Below are positions 17,660-25,386 of a stretch of DNA of 64,000 nt, in pieces (position 1 is the first letter of the stretch; every line of letters begins with the position of its first letter). The position numbers were made by a program, and so were the translations under genes. Source of the stretch: Nocardioides oleivorans (GTDB taxonomy: Bacteria > Actinomycetota > Actinomycetes > Propionibacteriales > Nocardioidaceae); the NCBI RefSeq assembly GCF_004137255.1, contig NZ_SDWT01000001.1, positions 2,542,001 to 2,606,000 of the forward strand. The letters run 5' to 3'. Below the pieces are notes generated by a model, which worked only from the letters and a program-made list of their open reading frames with translations, was not told the DNA's origin and ran no database searches.

Positions 17660-18475
17660 ATGTCGAAAAGCACCATCACTCGGTCCTTCGCCGCGGCGAT
17701 CGCCGCAGGAGGACTTGCCCTGACGATGGCGCCGGCCACCGCCGCACCCGCCCAGGACAAGGTCCCGAGCTTCGAGGAGTTCGAGGCCTCGACCCTCCGC
17801 GAGGCCGCCGGCCAGTACATCGTGAACGGCGACGAGACCATCGCCTCCAAGCGCCTGCTGAAGGACTACTACGACTCGATGGTCGCCAGCGGCAAGGGCG
17901 ACGGCTCCACCTCGCTCGTGGTCAACACCAGTGGTGGTGCGGACGACCTGTGGGACGACGCCACGAACCTCACCTACTGCGTGAGCGACGACTTCGGCGC
18001 GGGCAAGGCCGACGTGGTCGCCGCCATGCAGTCGGGCGCGGGCCAGTGGGAAGCCGCCTCGAGCGGTGTGGGCTTCACCTACGTCTCCTCGGCCGACGCG
18101 AACTGCACGACGTCCAACAGCTCGGTGCTCTTCTCGGTCGAGCCGACCAGCGACACGTCGTACATCGCTCGGGCGTTCTTCCCGAGCAGCCCCGCCTCCC
18201 AGCAGAACGTCCTGGTCAACTACGACTCGCTGGTGAGCGCCGGCTCCTGGACGCCGAGCAACATCCTGGCCCACGAGCTCGGTCACGTGCTGGGCTTCCG
18301 CCACGAGCACACGCGGCCCGAGGCCGGCACCTGCTTCGAGGACAACAACTGGCGTCCGCTGACGCCGTACGACTCCTCCTCGATCATGCACTACCCCCAG
18401 TGCAACGGCTCGTCGAGCGACCTGTCGATGACGGACACCGACCGCGAAGGGGTCGCGTCGGTCTACGGCTCCTGA
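17660..18475 (+). CDS. Secreted metzincin protease (astacin/matrixin-like)
   Basis: 271 residues from the ATG at 17660. A Sec signal peptide (residues 1-29, cut near ATA-AP) predicts secretion. The zinc site HELGHVLGFRHEH has His205, Glu206, His209 and His215, and SIMHY with Met243 forms the Met-turn, as in astacins and matrixins. Cys107, Cys149, Cys225 and Cys248 may form disulfides. A propeptide of about 60 residues is likely, but no cysteine switch is obvious. The gene stands alone between a structured promoter region and a strong terminator. The physiological substrate is unknown. Confidence 0.9.
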   Translation: MSKSTITRSFAAAIAAGGLALTMAPATAAPAQDKVPSFEEFEASTLREAAGQYIVNGDETIASKRLLKDYYDSMVASGKGDGSTSLVVNTSGGADDLWDDATNLTYCVSDDFGAGKADVVAAMQSGAGQWEAASSGVGFTYVSSADANCTTSNSSVLFSVEPTSDTSYIARAFFPSSPASQQNVLVNYDSLVSAGSWTPSNILAHELGHVLGFRHEHTRPEAGTCFEDNNWRPLTPYDSSSIMHYPQCNGSSSDLSMTDTDREGVASVYGS

Positions 18476-18500
18476 TGCGTCACTGACGCTCGCGGAGCGA

Positions 18501-18527
18501 GGGGCCCGGCCAGCTCGGCCGGGCCCC
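18501..18527 (+). terminator. Rho-independent-like terminator after the protease gene
   Basis: Perfect 11-bp stem GGGGCCCGGCC / GGCCGGGCCCC with a 5-nt AGCTC loop, followed by TGTCCTATTT. It lies 25 bp after the protease stop and before ychF. Confidence 0.88.
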
Positions 18528-18574
18528 TGTCCTATTTAGTGCCAGCCGGTGCTGCGCCCGTAGACTCCCGGCCC

Positions 18575-19651
18575 GTGGCTCTCACCATCGGCATCGTCGG
18601 TCTCCCCAACGCGGGCAAGTCGACGCTCTTCAACGCACTGACCAAGAACGACGTCCTCGCGGCGAACTACCCGTTCGCGACGATCGAGCCCAACGTCGGG
18701 GTCGTGGGCGTCCCGGACGAGCGCCTCGCGAGGCTGGCCGAGGTCTTCGAGTCGGCCAAGGTCCTGCCCGCGACGGTCGAGTTCGTCGACATCGCCGGCA
18801 TCGTCCGCGGCGCCTCCCAGGGCGAGGGCCTGGGCAACAAGTTCCTCGCCCACATCCGTGAGTCCGCGGCGATCTGCCAGGTCACGCGCGTCTTCCGCGA
18901 CGAGGACGTCACCCACGTCGACGGCGAGGTCAACCCCGCCAACGACATCTCCACCATCCAGACCGAGCTGATCTTCGCCGACCTCGAGACGGTCGAGAAG
19001 GCGATCGCCCGCCTGGAGAAGGAGTCGCGCAAGGTCAAGGACCTCGTGGCGAACCTCGACGCCGCCGTCGCCGCCAAGGAGGCGCTCGAGTCGGGCACCC
19101 CGATCATCTCCACCGACATCGACCGGTCCCTGCTGCGCGAGCTGTCGCTGCTGACGGCCAAGCCCTTCATCTACGTCTTCAACTGCGACGCCGACGAGCT
19201 CGCCGACGAGACCCTCAAGGACCGGATGCGCGAGATCGTCGCGCCCGCCGAGGCGATCTTCCTCGACGCGAAGTTCGAGTCGGACCTGTCCGAGATGGAC
19301 GACGACGACCTGGCCCACGAGATGCTCGCCGAGATGGGCATCACCGAGTCCGGCCTCGACCAGCTCGCCCGCGTCGGCTTCGACACCCTCGGCCTGCAGA
19401 CCTACCTGACCGCCGGTCCCAAGGAGACGCGGGCCTGGACGATCACCAAGGGCGCCACCGCCCCCGAGGCCGCCGGCGTCATCCACACCGACTTCCAGAA
19501 GGGCTTCATCAAGGCCGAGGTCGTCTCGTTCGACGACCTGATGGCCGCGAGCTCGATGCTGAAGGCCCGTGAGGCCGGCAAGGTCCGCATGGAGGGCAAG
19601 GACTACGTCATGGCCGACGGCGACGTGGTGGAGTTCCGCTTCAACGTCTGA
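18575..19651 (+). CDS. ychF: Redox-regulated ATPase YchF (OBG family)
   Basis: 358 residues from the GTG at 18575. GIVGLPNAGKST is the P-loop, FVDIAGIVRGASQGEGLGNKFL the switch II region, FNCDADE stands where the specificity loop (NKxD in GTPases) is altered in YchF, and the C-terminal TGS-like domain ends with YVMADGDVVEFRFNV. Family members bind ribosomes and prefer ATP to GTP. Length and start match the family. It is preceded by a terminator, so it probably has its own promoter. Confidence 0.96.
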   Translation: MALTIGIVGLPNAGKSTLFNALTKNDVLAANYPFATIEPNVGVVGVPDERLARLAEVFESAKVLPATVEFVDIAGIVRGASQGEGLGNKFLAHIRESAAICQVTRVFRDEDVTHVDGEVNPANDISTIQTELIFADLETVEKAIARLEKESRKVKDLVANLDAAVAAKEALESGTPIISTDIDRSLLRELSLLTAKPFIYVFNCDADELADETLKDRMREIVAPAEAIFLDAKFESDLSEMDDDDLAHEMLAEMGITESGLDQLARVGFDTLGLQTYLTAGPKETRAWTITKGATAPEAAGVIHTDFQKGFIKAEVVSFDDLMAASSMLKAREAGKVRMEGKDYVMADGDVVEFRFNV

Positions 19652-19716
19652 CGCTTCGACGTTTCCGCAGGTCAGAAGGCGTCGGTCACGGTCGCGATGC
19701 GCCGCTTCCCGGCCCG

Positions 19717-19746
19717 GTCACCGTGTCGACCGGGACACCGGGTGAC
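19717..19746. promoter_or_regulatory. Imperfect hairpin before the photolyase-like gene
   Basis: GTCACC-GTGTC (19717-19727) can pair with GACAC (19734-19738) and GTGAC (19742-19746), leaving a 6-nt loop and a small bulge. It lies just upstream of the GTG at 19752, or after ychF, so it could be an operator, a leader structure or a weak terminator. Confidence 0.3.
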
Positions 19747-19751
19747 AAAGT

Positions 19752-21017
19752 GTGGTGGTGCCTCTGCTCCCACCGCTGCCCGACGTCGATGACACCGACG
19801 GTGTGGCTGCCTGGGTCGGGACTCATCTGGGCCACCTGTCGCTGGAGGGAGCTGCCGGCACTCGTGTCGGTGGTCACCGTGGGGGACAGGCCGCGGCGGA
19901 CGCCGCACTCGCAGCGCTCGACGTGACCGCCTACGCCCGCTCGCGTTCGACGGTGCTGCCCGAGAGCCGTCGCGGTGCCAGCCGGCTGTCGCCGTACATC
20001 CGGCACGGGCTCCTGAGCCTGCCGGAGGTCTGGGACGCCGTGGCCGACGGACCGCCGCAGGATCGCCGGCGATACCGCGACGAGCTGCTGTGGCAGGAGT
20101 TCGCTCGTCACCTCTACGCCCGCCTCGGATCTGCTCTCGCCGAGCCCCTGCGGTACCACCCGCCGCACCGGCTCGTCGAGCAGGAGTGGGACGAGGAGAT
20201 GGCCTGCGTGTCGTGGCTGCGCGGCGAGCTCGAGGACGACGGCTGGCTCGTGAACCAGACTCGCATGTGGTGGTCCTCGCACTGGACGGTCCGACACGGA
20301 CGCAGCTGGCGGGAGGGGGAGGACGACTTCTTCCGGCACCTGCTCGACGGGTCACGCGCTGCCAACCGACTCGGCTGGCAATGGACGATCGGTACGGGGA
20401 CGGGCAAGCCGTACGGCTTCAGCCGGTGGCAGGTCGAGAAGCGGGCGCCACAGCTGTGCCGCTCGTGCCCGTTGCGCGATGCCTGCCCGATCCAGGACTG
20501 GCCCGACGCACCACGCGGCCCCGCGGTCGAACGCAGCCACATGGCCGACCGGTCGGAGGTCGCGGTGCCGGGCGCCGGACCGGACGCCCCCGTCCTGCGA
20601 GGCGACCCGCGAGCGGTCTGGCTGACCGCCGAGTCACTGGGCGACCGCGATCCTGCCCTGGCAGCACACCCCGACCTACCGGTGGTCTTCGTGTTCGACG
20701 AACCGCTGCTGCACTCGCTGCGGCTGTCGAGCAAACGACTCGTGTTCCTCGCCGAGTGCCTGGCTGACCTGGCCGGACGGCGCGACGTCGAGGTCCGACT
20801 CGGCCGGGTGCCGGAAGAGCTGGCCGCCACGCCACTCGCGACCACCTTCGCCCCGGTGCCCGGCTTCGCACGACACTCGGCGTCAGTGACGATCGCAGGC
20901 ATGTACCCCTGGCCATGGCTGACCGCGCCCACCAACCAGCGACTCACCTCCTACAGCGCGTGGCGCAAGGGGGTGGACCGACAGGTGGGTGGGGGACCGA
21001 CACCGACGGCACTGTGA
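19752..21017 (+). CDS. Photolyase/cryptochrome-family protein with swapped domain order
   Basis: 421 residues from the first of three GTG codons at 19752. The N-terminal 255 residues look like the FAD-binding domain of photolyases: TSRLSPYIRHG-like motif (SRLSPYIRHGLLS, 78-90), RDELLWQEFARHL (109-121), NQTRMWWSSHW (168-178), RLGWQWTIGTG (206-216). Residues about 285-380 then resemble the Rossmann-like antenna domain (VWLTAESLGDRDPAL, VVFVFDEPLL, RLVFLAECLADLAGR), which normally comes first. Cys152, Cys236, Cys239 and Cys245 may hold an iron-sulfur cluster. It may repair DNA or sense light; the function is unproven. Confidence 0.8.
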   Translation: MVVPLLPPLPDVDDTDGVAAWVGTHLGHLSLEGAAGTRVGGHRGGQAAADAALAALDVTAYARSRSTVLPESRRGASRLSPYIRHGLLSLPEVWDAVADGPPQDRRRYRDELLWQEFARHLYARLGSALAEPLRYHPPHRLVEQEWDEEMACVSWLRGELEDDGWLVNQTRMWWSSHWTVRHGRSWREGEDDFFRHLLDGSRAANRLGWQWTIGTGTGKPYGFSRWQVEKRAPQLCRSCPLRDACPIQDWPDAPRGPAVERSHMADRSEVAVPGAGPDAPVLRGDPRAVWLTAESLGDRDPALAAHPDLPVVFVFDEPLLHSLRLSSKRLVFLAECLADLAGRRDVEVRLGRVPEELAATPLATTFAPVPGFARHSASVTIAGMYPWPWLTAPTNQRLTSYSAWRKGVDRQVGGGPTPTAL

Positions 21018-21083
21018 TCAGGGAAGAACTCGGGGTGACGACGTCTCCCACCCGCTCGTCACTGGGCTTCGACGCACCCCACG

Positions 21084-21716
21084 TCAGCGGGTGCGGTCCC
21101 TCTTCGGCCCGTGCCCGTGCCCGTTGCCGGGCTTGGGGCCGCGGCTCTTGCCGGGCTTGGAGCCGTTGTTGGTCTTGGGGCCGTGGCCGTTGTTGGTCTT
21201 GGGGCCGTGGCCGTTGTTGGTCTTGGGGCCGCGGCTCTTGCCGGGCTTGGAGCCGTTGTTGGTCTTGGGCCCGTGGCCGTTGTTGGTCTTGGGCCCGTGG
21301 CCGGGCTTGGGCCCGTGGTGCTTGCCGGGCTTGGGCCCATGTCCGCGGTCACGGGTGTCGGCAGGTGGCGTCGACGGCTCGGCTGTCGGTGTGGGGGAGG
21401 GGGGCGTCGGTGTGGCCGACTCCGTGCTGACCGTCGGGGATTCCACCGGCGCCGGTCGGGTCGGTGTCCAAGGCGTCTCGACGAGCCCGACGGCGTACGC
21501 GGCGCCGAGGCCTCCGCTCAGCGCAAGTGCGGTGGCGGTGGCGCCGAGGACGGCGGCTCGCCGTCGGGTGCGCCGCCGCGCGGCAGGGGCAGGTCGTGAA
21601 GCTGCTGCCAGATCTGCGAGGCGCGAGGCGAGCTCGTCGCCGGGCTCGGCAGGCGGCCGTGGCGCGCGCAGCAGGCGCGAGACGTCGGCGCGTGATCTGA
21701 TCCTTGCCACGTGCAC
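21084..21716 (-). CDS. Membrane-anchored protein with basic GPKTNNGH repeats
   Basis: 210 residues. A cytoplasmic N-terminus (1-53, Arg-rich at the end) precedes one membrane helix (about 54-76), a Pro/Thr/Ser linker (80-118) and a Gly/Lys/Asn/His/Pro tail made of GPKTNNGH and GSKPGKSR blocks (124-203). The extracytoplasmic tail has almost no acidic residues and should be strongly basic and disordered, perhaps binding cell-wall polymers or DNA. It is divergent from the ECF sigma gene with 99 bp between starts, the usual place for an anti-sigma factor; the cytoplasmic part is too short and divergent to prove that. No homologue recognised. Confidence 0.75.
   Translation of the reverse strand: MHVARIRSRADVSRLLRAPRPPAEPGDELASRLADLAAASRPAPAARRRTRRRAAVLGATATALALSGGLGAAYAVGLVETPWTPTRPAPVESPTVSTESATPTPPSPTPTAEPSTPPADTRDRGHGPKPGKHHGPKPGHGPKTNNGHGPKTNNGSKPGKSRGPKTNNGHGPKTNNGHGPKTNNGSKPGKSRGPKPGNGHGHGPKRDRTR
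21108..21347. repeat. Coding tandem repeats in the GPKTNNGH protein gene
   Basis: Five near-identical DNA copies of the segment encoding GPKTNNG alternate with copies encoding SKPGKSRGPK. A larger 22-residue (66-bp) period appears at residues 141-162 and is repeated with one extra short unit at 163-192. Such arrays expand and contract by slippage, so the tail length probably varies between strains. Confidence 0.85.
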
Positions 21717-21815
21717 AACATGTCACGAACTCGCAGGATCGTTACGCTGCGGGTGCTCCAGATCACCCACCCGTCATCGTCTCTGGCCGATGACTTCCGA
21801 TGAGAAGCGACGACG

Positions 21816-22415
21816 GTGAGACGTACATCCAGCAAGCTGGTCTCGGCGGCACGTGCCGGCGAGGAGTGGGGCTGGCGTGGTCTCTACCGGTTGCACAGTG
21901 CGCGCATCACCGCGTTGGTGCGCGTGCTCCCTCGGTCGGACTGGGCGTCGTCGCCCGAGGACGTCGTGGCCGAGGCGTGGCTCACTGCGGCGACGAAGGT
22001 GCACGAGTTCAGCGGATCTGACGAGGACTTCGGCGGCTGGCTCTTCACCATCGCTCGCAACCACTCCAGCAACCATCACCGCACCGGCGTCCGACGTCGT
22101 ACGGATCCCGTCGAGCCACAGCTCCTCGGCGAGCGGACCGGCGAGGTCGCGACCGCACCTGCGGCGATGGTCGAGCACGACGAGGCGGTCGCCGAGCTGC
22201 TCGGCCACCTGAGCGCGCGCGAGGCCGAGGTCGTGGCGTGCATCGACGTCGCCGGCCTCGACGTCGCCGCCACCGCTCGTGCGCTGGGCATGAAACCGAC
22301 GGCCGTACGGGTAGCTCGGCACCGGGCGCTGGGTCGACTGCGCTCGGTGCTGGACGCGGCGGGTGAGGCGCCCGGGTCGACGACGGAGCCCGCCACGACA
22401 ACCTCCTCGTCGTGA
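21816..22415 (+). CDS. ECF-type RNA polymerase sigma factor
   Basis: 199 residues from a GTG with GAGAAG 8-13 bases upstream. Sigma region 2 spans about residues 18-90 (LYRLHSARITALV, SPEDVVAEAWLTAATK, FGGWLFTIARNHSSNHHR), and region 4 spans about 128-178 with an HTH (LSAREAEVVACIDVAGLDVAATARALGMKPTAVRVARHRALGRLR-type). It lacks region 3, as ECF factors do. The Thr/Ser-rich tail is unusual. The divergent repeat protein and the convergent kinase 11 bp away suggest a small signalling locus, but no classic anti-sigma domain is visible. Confidence 0.92.
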   Translation: MRRTSSKLVSAARAGEEWGWRGLYRLHSARITALVRVLPRSDWASSPEDVVAEAWLTAATKVHEFSGSDEDFGGWLFTIARNHSSNHHRTGVRRRTDPVEPQLLGERTGEVATAPAAMVEHDEAVAELLGHLSAREAEVVACIDVAGLDVAATARALGMKPTAVRVARHRALGRLRSVLDAAGEAPGSTTEPATTTSSS

Positions 22416-22426
22416 GGACCGCGTGG

Positions 22427-23302
22427 TCAGATGGCGGTGCCGGTGGTGTCGAGAGCCGTGAAGGTGAGTGTGTCGTCAGCGTCGGACGTCGACCGGCCCA
22501 GTCCCAGGTCGTGCAACCGGGACGCCACGTCTCGAGCGCTCGGCCGGCTGCGCGGATCCAGGGCCGTCATGGTCGCGAGGAGGGACGGCCACCCCCGGGG
22601 CAGAGATGTCGGGATGAGCGGGCCGTGATGCAGACGCGCCATCGCCGCCTCCGCCGACGCGCCGCTGAAGGTGCGCTCGCCGGTGAGCGCCTCGAGCATC
22701 AGCAGGCCCAGCGCGTAGACGTCCACGGCTCCTGTCACGGAGTCACCACGCAGCTGCTCCGGAGCGATGTAGGCGGCGGTGCCGACGACACGGCCGTCCT
22801 CCTCGATCGACGTGTCGCCGATCATGAGGCGAGCCACGCCGAAGTCGGTGAGCCGCGCCTGGCCGGTCGAGGTGACCATCACGTTGCCGGGCTTGACGTC
22901 CTGGTGCACGACCCCGGCCGCATGGGCGTGCGCCAGCCCTGAGGCGACGTGCGTCGCGAGGCGGGCGAGGACCACGGGGTCGAGCGGCCCTCGTGCGAGG
23001 ACCTGGGAGAGTGGCTGGCCCTCGACGAGCTCGAGGACCAGCCAGGGCGGGGTGTCGTCGAGTCCGGCGTCGTACGGCGTCACGATCGACTCGTGCGACA
23101 GCCGGGCCAGCAGGCGCGCCTCGTTGACGAACTGGTCGCGGACGTCGCCGGTCACGTCGCTGACGACCTTCACGGCCACGTCCCGCCCCAGGACCCGGTC
23201 ACGCGCGCGGTACACGCGAGCCATCCCGCCACGGCCGATGAGGTCGATGACGTCGTACCGCCCGCCCAGCACCCGCGGGTGCTCGGCGTTCGTGTGCGTC
23301 AC
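22427..23302 (-). CDS. Soluble serine/threonine protein kinase, non-RD
   Basis: 291 residues, a bare Hanks-type kinase. Gly loop IGRGGMARVY (22-31), Lys45 in VAVKVV, HQDVKPGN (133-140, catalytic Asp135), DFG at 153-155 and YIAPEQL. The usual Arg before the catalytic Asp is Gln134, so it is a non-RD kinase and may not need activation-loop phosphorylation. Unlike PknB it has no membrane helix or PASTA domains after the catalytic domain. It is convergent with the ECF sigma gene, an arrangement that suggests, but does not prove, a common pathway. ATG at 23302. Confidence 0.93.
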   Translation of the reverse strand: MTHTNAEHPRVLGGRYDVIDLIGRGGMARVYRARDRVLGRDVAVKVVSDVTGDVRDQFVNEARLLARLSHESIVTPYDAGLDDTPPWLVLELVEGQPLSQVLARGPLDPVVLARLATHVASGLAHAHAAGVVHQDVKPGNVMVTSTGQARLTDFGVARLMIGDTSIEEDGRVVGTAAYIAPEQLRGDSVTGAVDVYALGLLMLEALTGERTFSGASAEAAMARLHHGPLIPTSLPRGWPSLLATMTALDPRSRPSARDVASRLHDLGLGRSTSDADDTLTFTALDTTGTAI

Positions 23303-23375
23303 CGGTGCGTGCCAGACGGTTCTGACCAGCGTGACATCAGACCTCCCCCACCATGCTCGTTGGTGCAGGACCCGG

Positions 23376-23447
23376 TCAGAGGAGCAGGAAGGCCAGGACG
23401 ATGACGACGAGGACGAGCGCGACGATGGCGATGGTGCGTGTGTTCAT
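23376..23447 (-). CDS. 23-residue single-helix membrane microprotein
   Basis: A 24-codon frame starting with ATG at 23447 encodes MNTRT followed by a continuous hydrophobic stretch of Ile, Val, Ala, Leu and Phe to the stop. GGAGG lies 8 bases before the ATG, a strong ribosome binding site, which makes translation likely. It could be a small membrane regulator or a subunit-stabilising peptide. It is in the same direction as the DUF6458-like gene upstream (72 bp away) and may be in that operon. No annotation program would be expected to call it by default. Confidence 0.6.
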   Translation of the reverse strand: MNTRTIAIVALVLVVIVLAFLLL

Positions 23448-23467
23448 GGCAGGTGCCTCCGTGGGCA

Positions 23468-23493
23468 GTGAGATGGGTGAGATGGGTGAGATG
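23468..23493. repeat. Three copies of a 9-bp direct repeat
   Basis: GTGAGATGG at 23468-23476 and 23477-23485, then GTGAGATGT at 23486-23494. The array sits between the microprotein gene and the DUF6458-like gene. It may be a slippage product or a set of regulator sites. Confidence 0.6.
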
Positions 23494-23518
23494 TCCTGGC
23501 GGTGCGTGGGACGGCGCC

Positions 23519-23761
23519 TCACAGGTTGTCGGTCCGGTTCTCGCGCACCGTCTGCGACCCGTCGGGGTGGGTGACGGTCTGCACGGCCCGCGAGCGGCGA
23601 CCCGTGTTCCACGTGAGCGCGGTGATCGCGATCAGCACCGCTCCCACCGCGGCCATGATCCAACCCACCATCGTGAGGTCGATCCCGCTCACGCTCTCGT
23701 CGACGGCCAGGGCCAGCACCAGTCCGACGACCAGGAGGAATCCTCCGAACCCGTATCCCAT
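23519..23761 (-). CDS. DUF6458-like small membrane protein
   Basis: 80 residues from the ATG at 23761, which has GAAGGAG 6 bases upstream. Two hydrophobic segments (about 4-24 and 31-50; GFGGFLLVVGLVLALAV and TMVGWIMAAVGAVLIAI) with a short acidic hairpin between them, then a polar C-terminus ending in HPDGSQTVRENRTDNL. This matches the DUF6458 pattern known to me. Function unknown; inner membrane. The longer in-frame extension to 23884 has no ribosome binding site and is rejected. Confidence 0.75.
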   Translation of the reverse strand: MGYGFGGFLLVVGLVLALAVDESVSGIDLTMVGWIMAAVGAVLIAITALTWNTGRRSRAVQTVTHPDGSQTVRENRTDNL

Positions 23762-23940
23762 GACAACTCCTTCGTGGCCCGTGGGGCCAGGCAACAGCGC
23801 CGTTGGCGCTCGAGGTGGTTCCTCGCTGATGTCATGTGACGACGACGTCGCGCCGTTACATGCCAGAGCCGAAACCACCCTCAAGGGCGGGACCGCACGC
23901 AGCCGGCGGAGGTCGTCGTACGCCGTGGCACACTCGCGCC

Positions 23941-25296
23941 GTGGGACAGGCGACGGTCGACCGGGCCGTCGCGCGGGTGTTCGTCCTGGCCGGCGTGGCC
24001 ACGATGGTGGTCACGACCTCGATCGCCTACCGGTCCCTCGACGAGGTCGTGGGCTACCTCGCGGATCCGTTGACCCCACGGCTCCAGGAGGCGGACGTCA
24101 CGGGGTTGTGGTCGGCGAACCTGATGCTGCTCCAGGTGCTGCTGCTCGCCCGGTTGCCGTGGCTCGAACGGGCCTGGGGTCGTCAGCTCCTGACCCGGTG
24201 GCACCGGAGCCTGGGCTCGTGGTCGGTGTGGCTGATGGTGCTGCACGTGCTGCTGTTCACGGTGCAGGCAGTCTCGCGCGAGCCCGGGCGCGTGGGTTCG
24301 GCGCTCTACCGCCTCTACGTCGCCGAGCCGTGGATGTGGGCGGCCAGCCTCGGCACCGCGATGGTCCTGCTCGTCGTGGTCTCGTCGATCGTCGAGGTCC
24401 GACGCTGGCTGCGCTACGAGACCTGGCACCTGCTCCACCTGTGGGCGTACGTCGGCATGGCGCTGGCGCTGCCGCACCAGCTGGTGGGCCGGGAGCTCGG
24501 CCGGGGCTGGACCGGCGTCTACTGGTGGAGCCTCTACCTCGTCACGCTGGCCGCGGTCGTGTGGTTCCGGGTGCTCGTCCCGGTCCACCGGACCAGGCGT
24601 TCGGCCCTGAGGGTCGACCGGGTCCGCGAGGAGCAGCCGGGCGTCGTCTCGGTCGAGATGACCGGCCGGAACCTCGACGAGCTGGGCGCACGGCCCGGCC
24701 AGTTCCTCGTCTGGCGCTTCCTCGCCGGCCGTGCGGGGCTGCGGGGACACCCGTACTCCCTGTCGTCGGCCCCGGCCGGCGATCGGCTGCGGGTGACGGT
24801 CTCCACCGACGGCGACGGTGGTCGGCACGCGGCCGGACTCCGGCCCGGCACCCGGGTCGCCATCGAGGGGCCGTACGGCGCACTGGGCGACCTGCGCCGC
24901 CGCCATCCGCGGCTCCTGCTGCTCGCCGCGGGGGTGGGGATCACCCCGTTCCGCGCACTGGTCGAGGGTGGCGGGTTCGCGCCGGGGGAGGTGGCCCTGC
25001 TCCACCGCGTCTCCGACGCGAGCCAGGCTCTCTTCGAGGACGAGCTGGACGAGCTCGCGGAGCAGCACGGGATGGACATGACGATCCTGTCGGGTCCCCG
25101 GCGTGCTCGTGGCTCGTGGCTTCCCGGGGGCGTCGACGGGTCCGACCACGAGGCGCTGCTGCGCCTGGTGCCGGACCTGCTCGAGCGCGACGTGGTCGTC
25201 TGCGGGCCGTTCGGGTGGGCGGCAGCCGTACGTCGCGCCGCGGACGCAGCCGGGGTCCTCGATCGCGACGTGCACACCGAGGAGTTCGGCTGGTGA
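23941..25296 (+). CDS. Ferric-reductase-like flavocytochrome / ferredoxin reductase family protein
   Basis: 452 residues from the GTG at 23941. The N-terminal half has about six hydrophobic segments with paired histidines typical of ferric reductase-like haem proteins (WHRSLGSW, LHVLLF, WHLLHLWAYV, LPHQL). The C-terminal half is a ferredoxin-NADP reductase module: RPGQFLVWRF and HPYSLSSAPAGD bind FAD, AGVGITPFRAL and VVCGPFGW bind NAD(P)H. It should carry electrons from NAD(P)H across the membrane to an unknown acceptor such as ferric iron or oxygen. It is divergent from the small membrane proteins, with 179 bp between. Confidence 0.85.
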   Translation: MGQATVDRAVARVFVLAGVATMVVTTSIAYRSLDEVVGYLADPLTPRLQEADVTGLWSANLMLLQVLLLARLPWLERAWGRQLLTRWHRSLGSWSVWLMVLHVLLFTVQAVSREPGRVGSALYRLYVAEPWMWAASLGTAMVLLVVVSSIVEVRRWLRYETWHLLHLWAYVGMALALPHQLVGRELGRGWTGVYWWSLYLVTLAAVVWFRVLVPVHRTRRSALRVDRVREEQPGVVSVEMTGRNLDELGARPGQFLVWRFLAGRAGLRGHPYSLSSAPAGDRLRVTVSTDGDGGRHAAGLRPGTRVAIEGPYGALGDLRRRHPRLLLLAAGVGITPFRALVEGGGFAPGEVALLHRVSDASQALFEDELDELAEQHGMDMTILSGPRRARGSWLPGGVDGSDHEALLRLVPDLLERDVVVCGPFGWAAAVRRAADAAGVLDRDVHTEEFGW

Positions 25297-25386
25297 GCCG
25301 CCGAGGACGAGTGCACCGACCACTGTGAGCGTCCGCACAACGGCCCCGTCGGGGGAACACGTCGCAGCCTCAGGCGTTCCACCATC

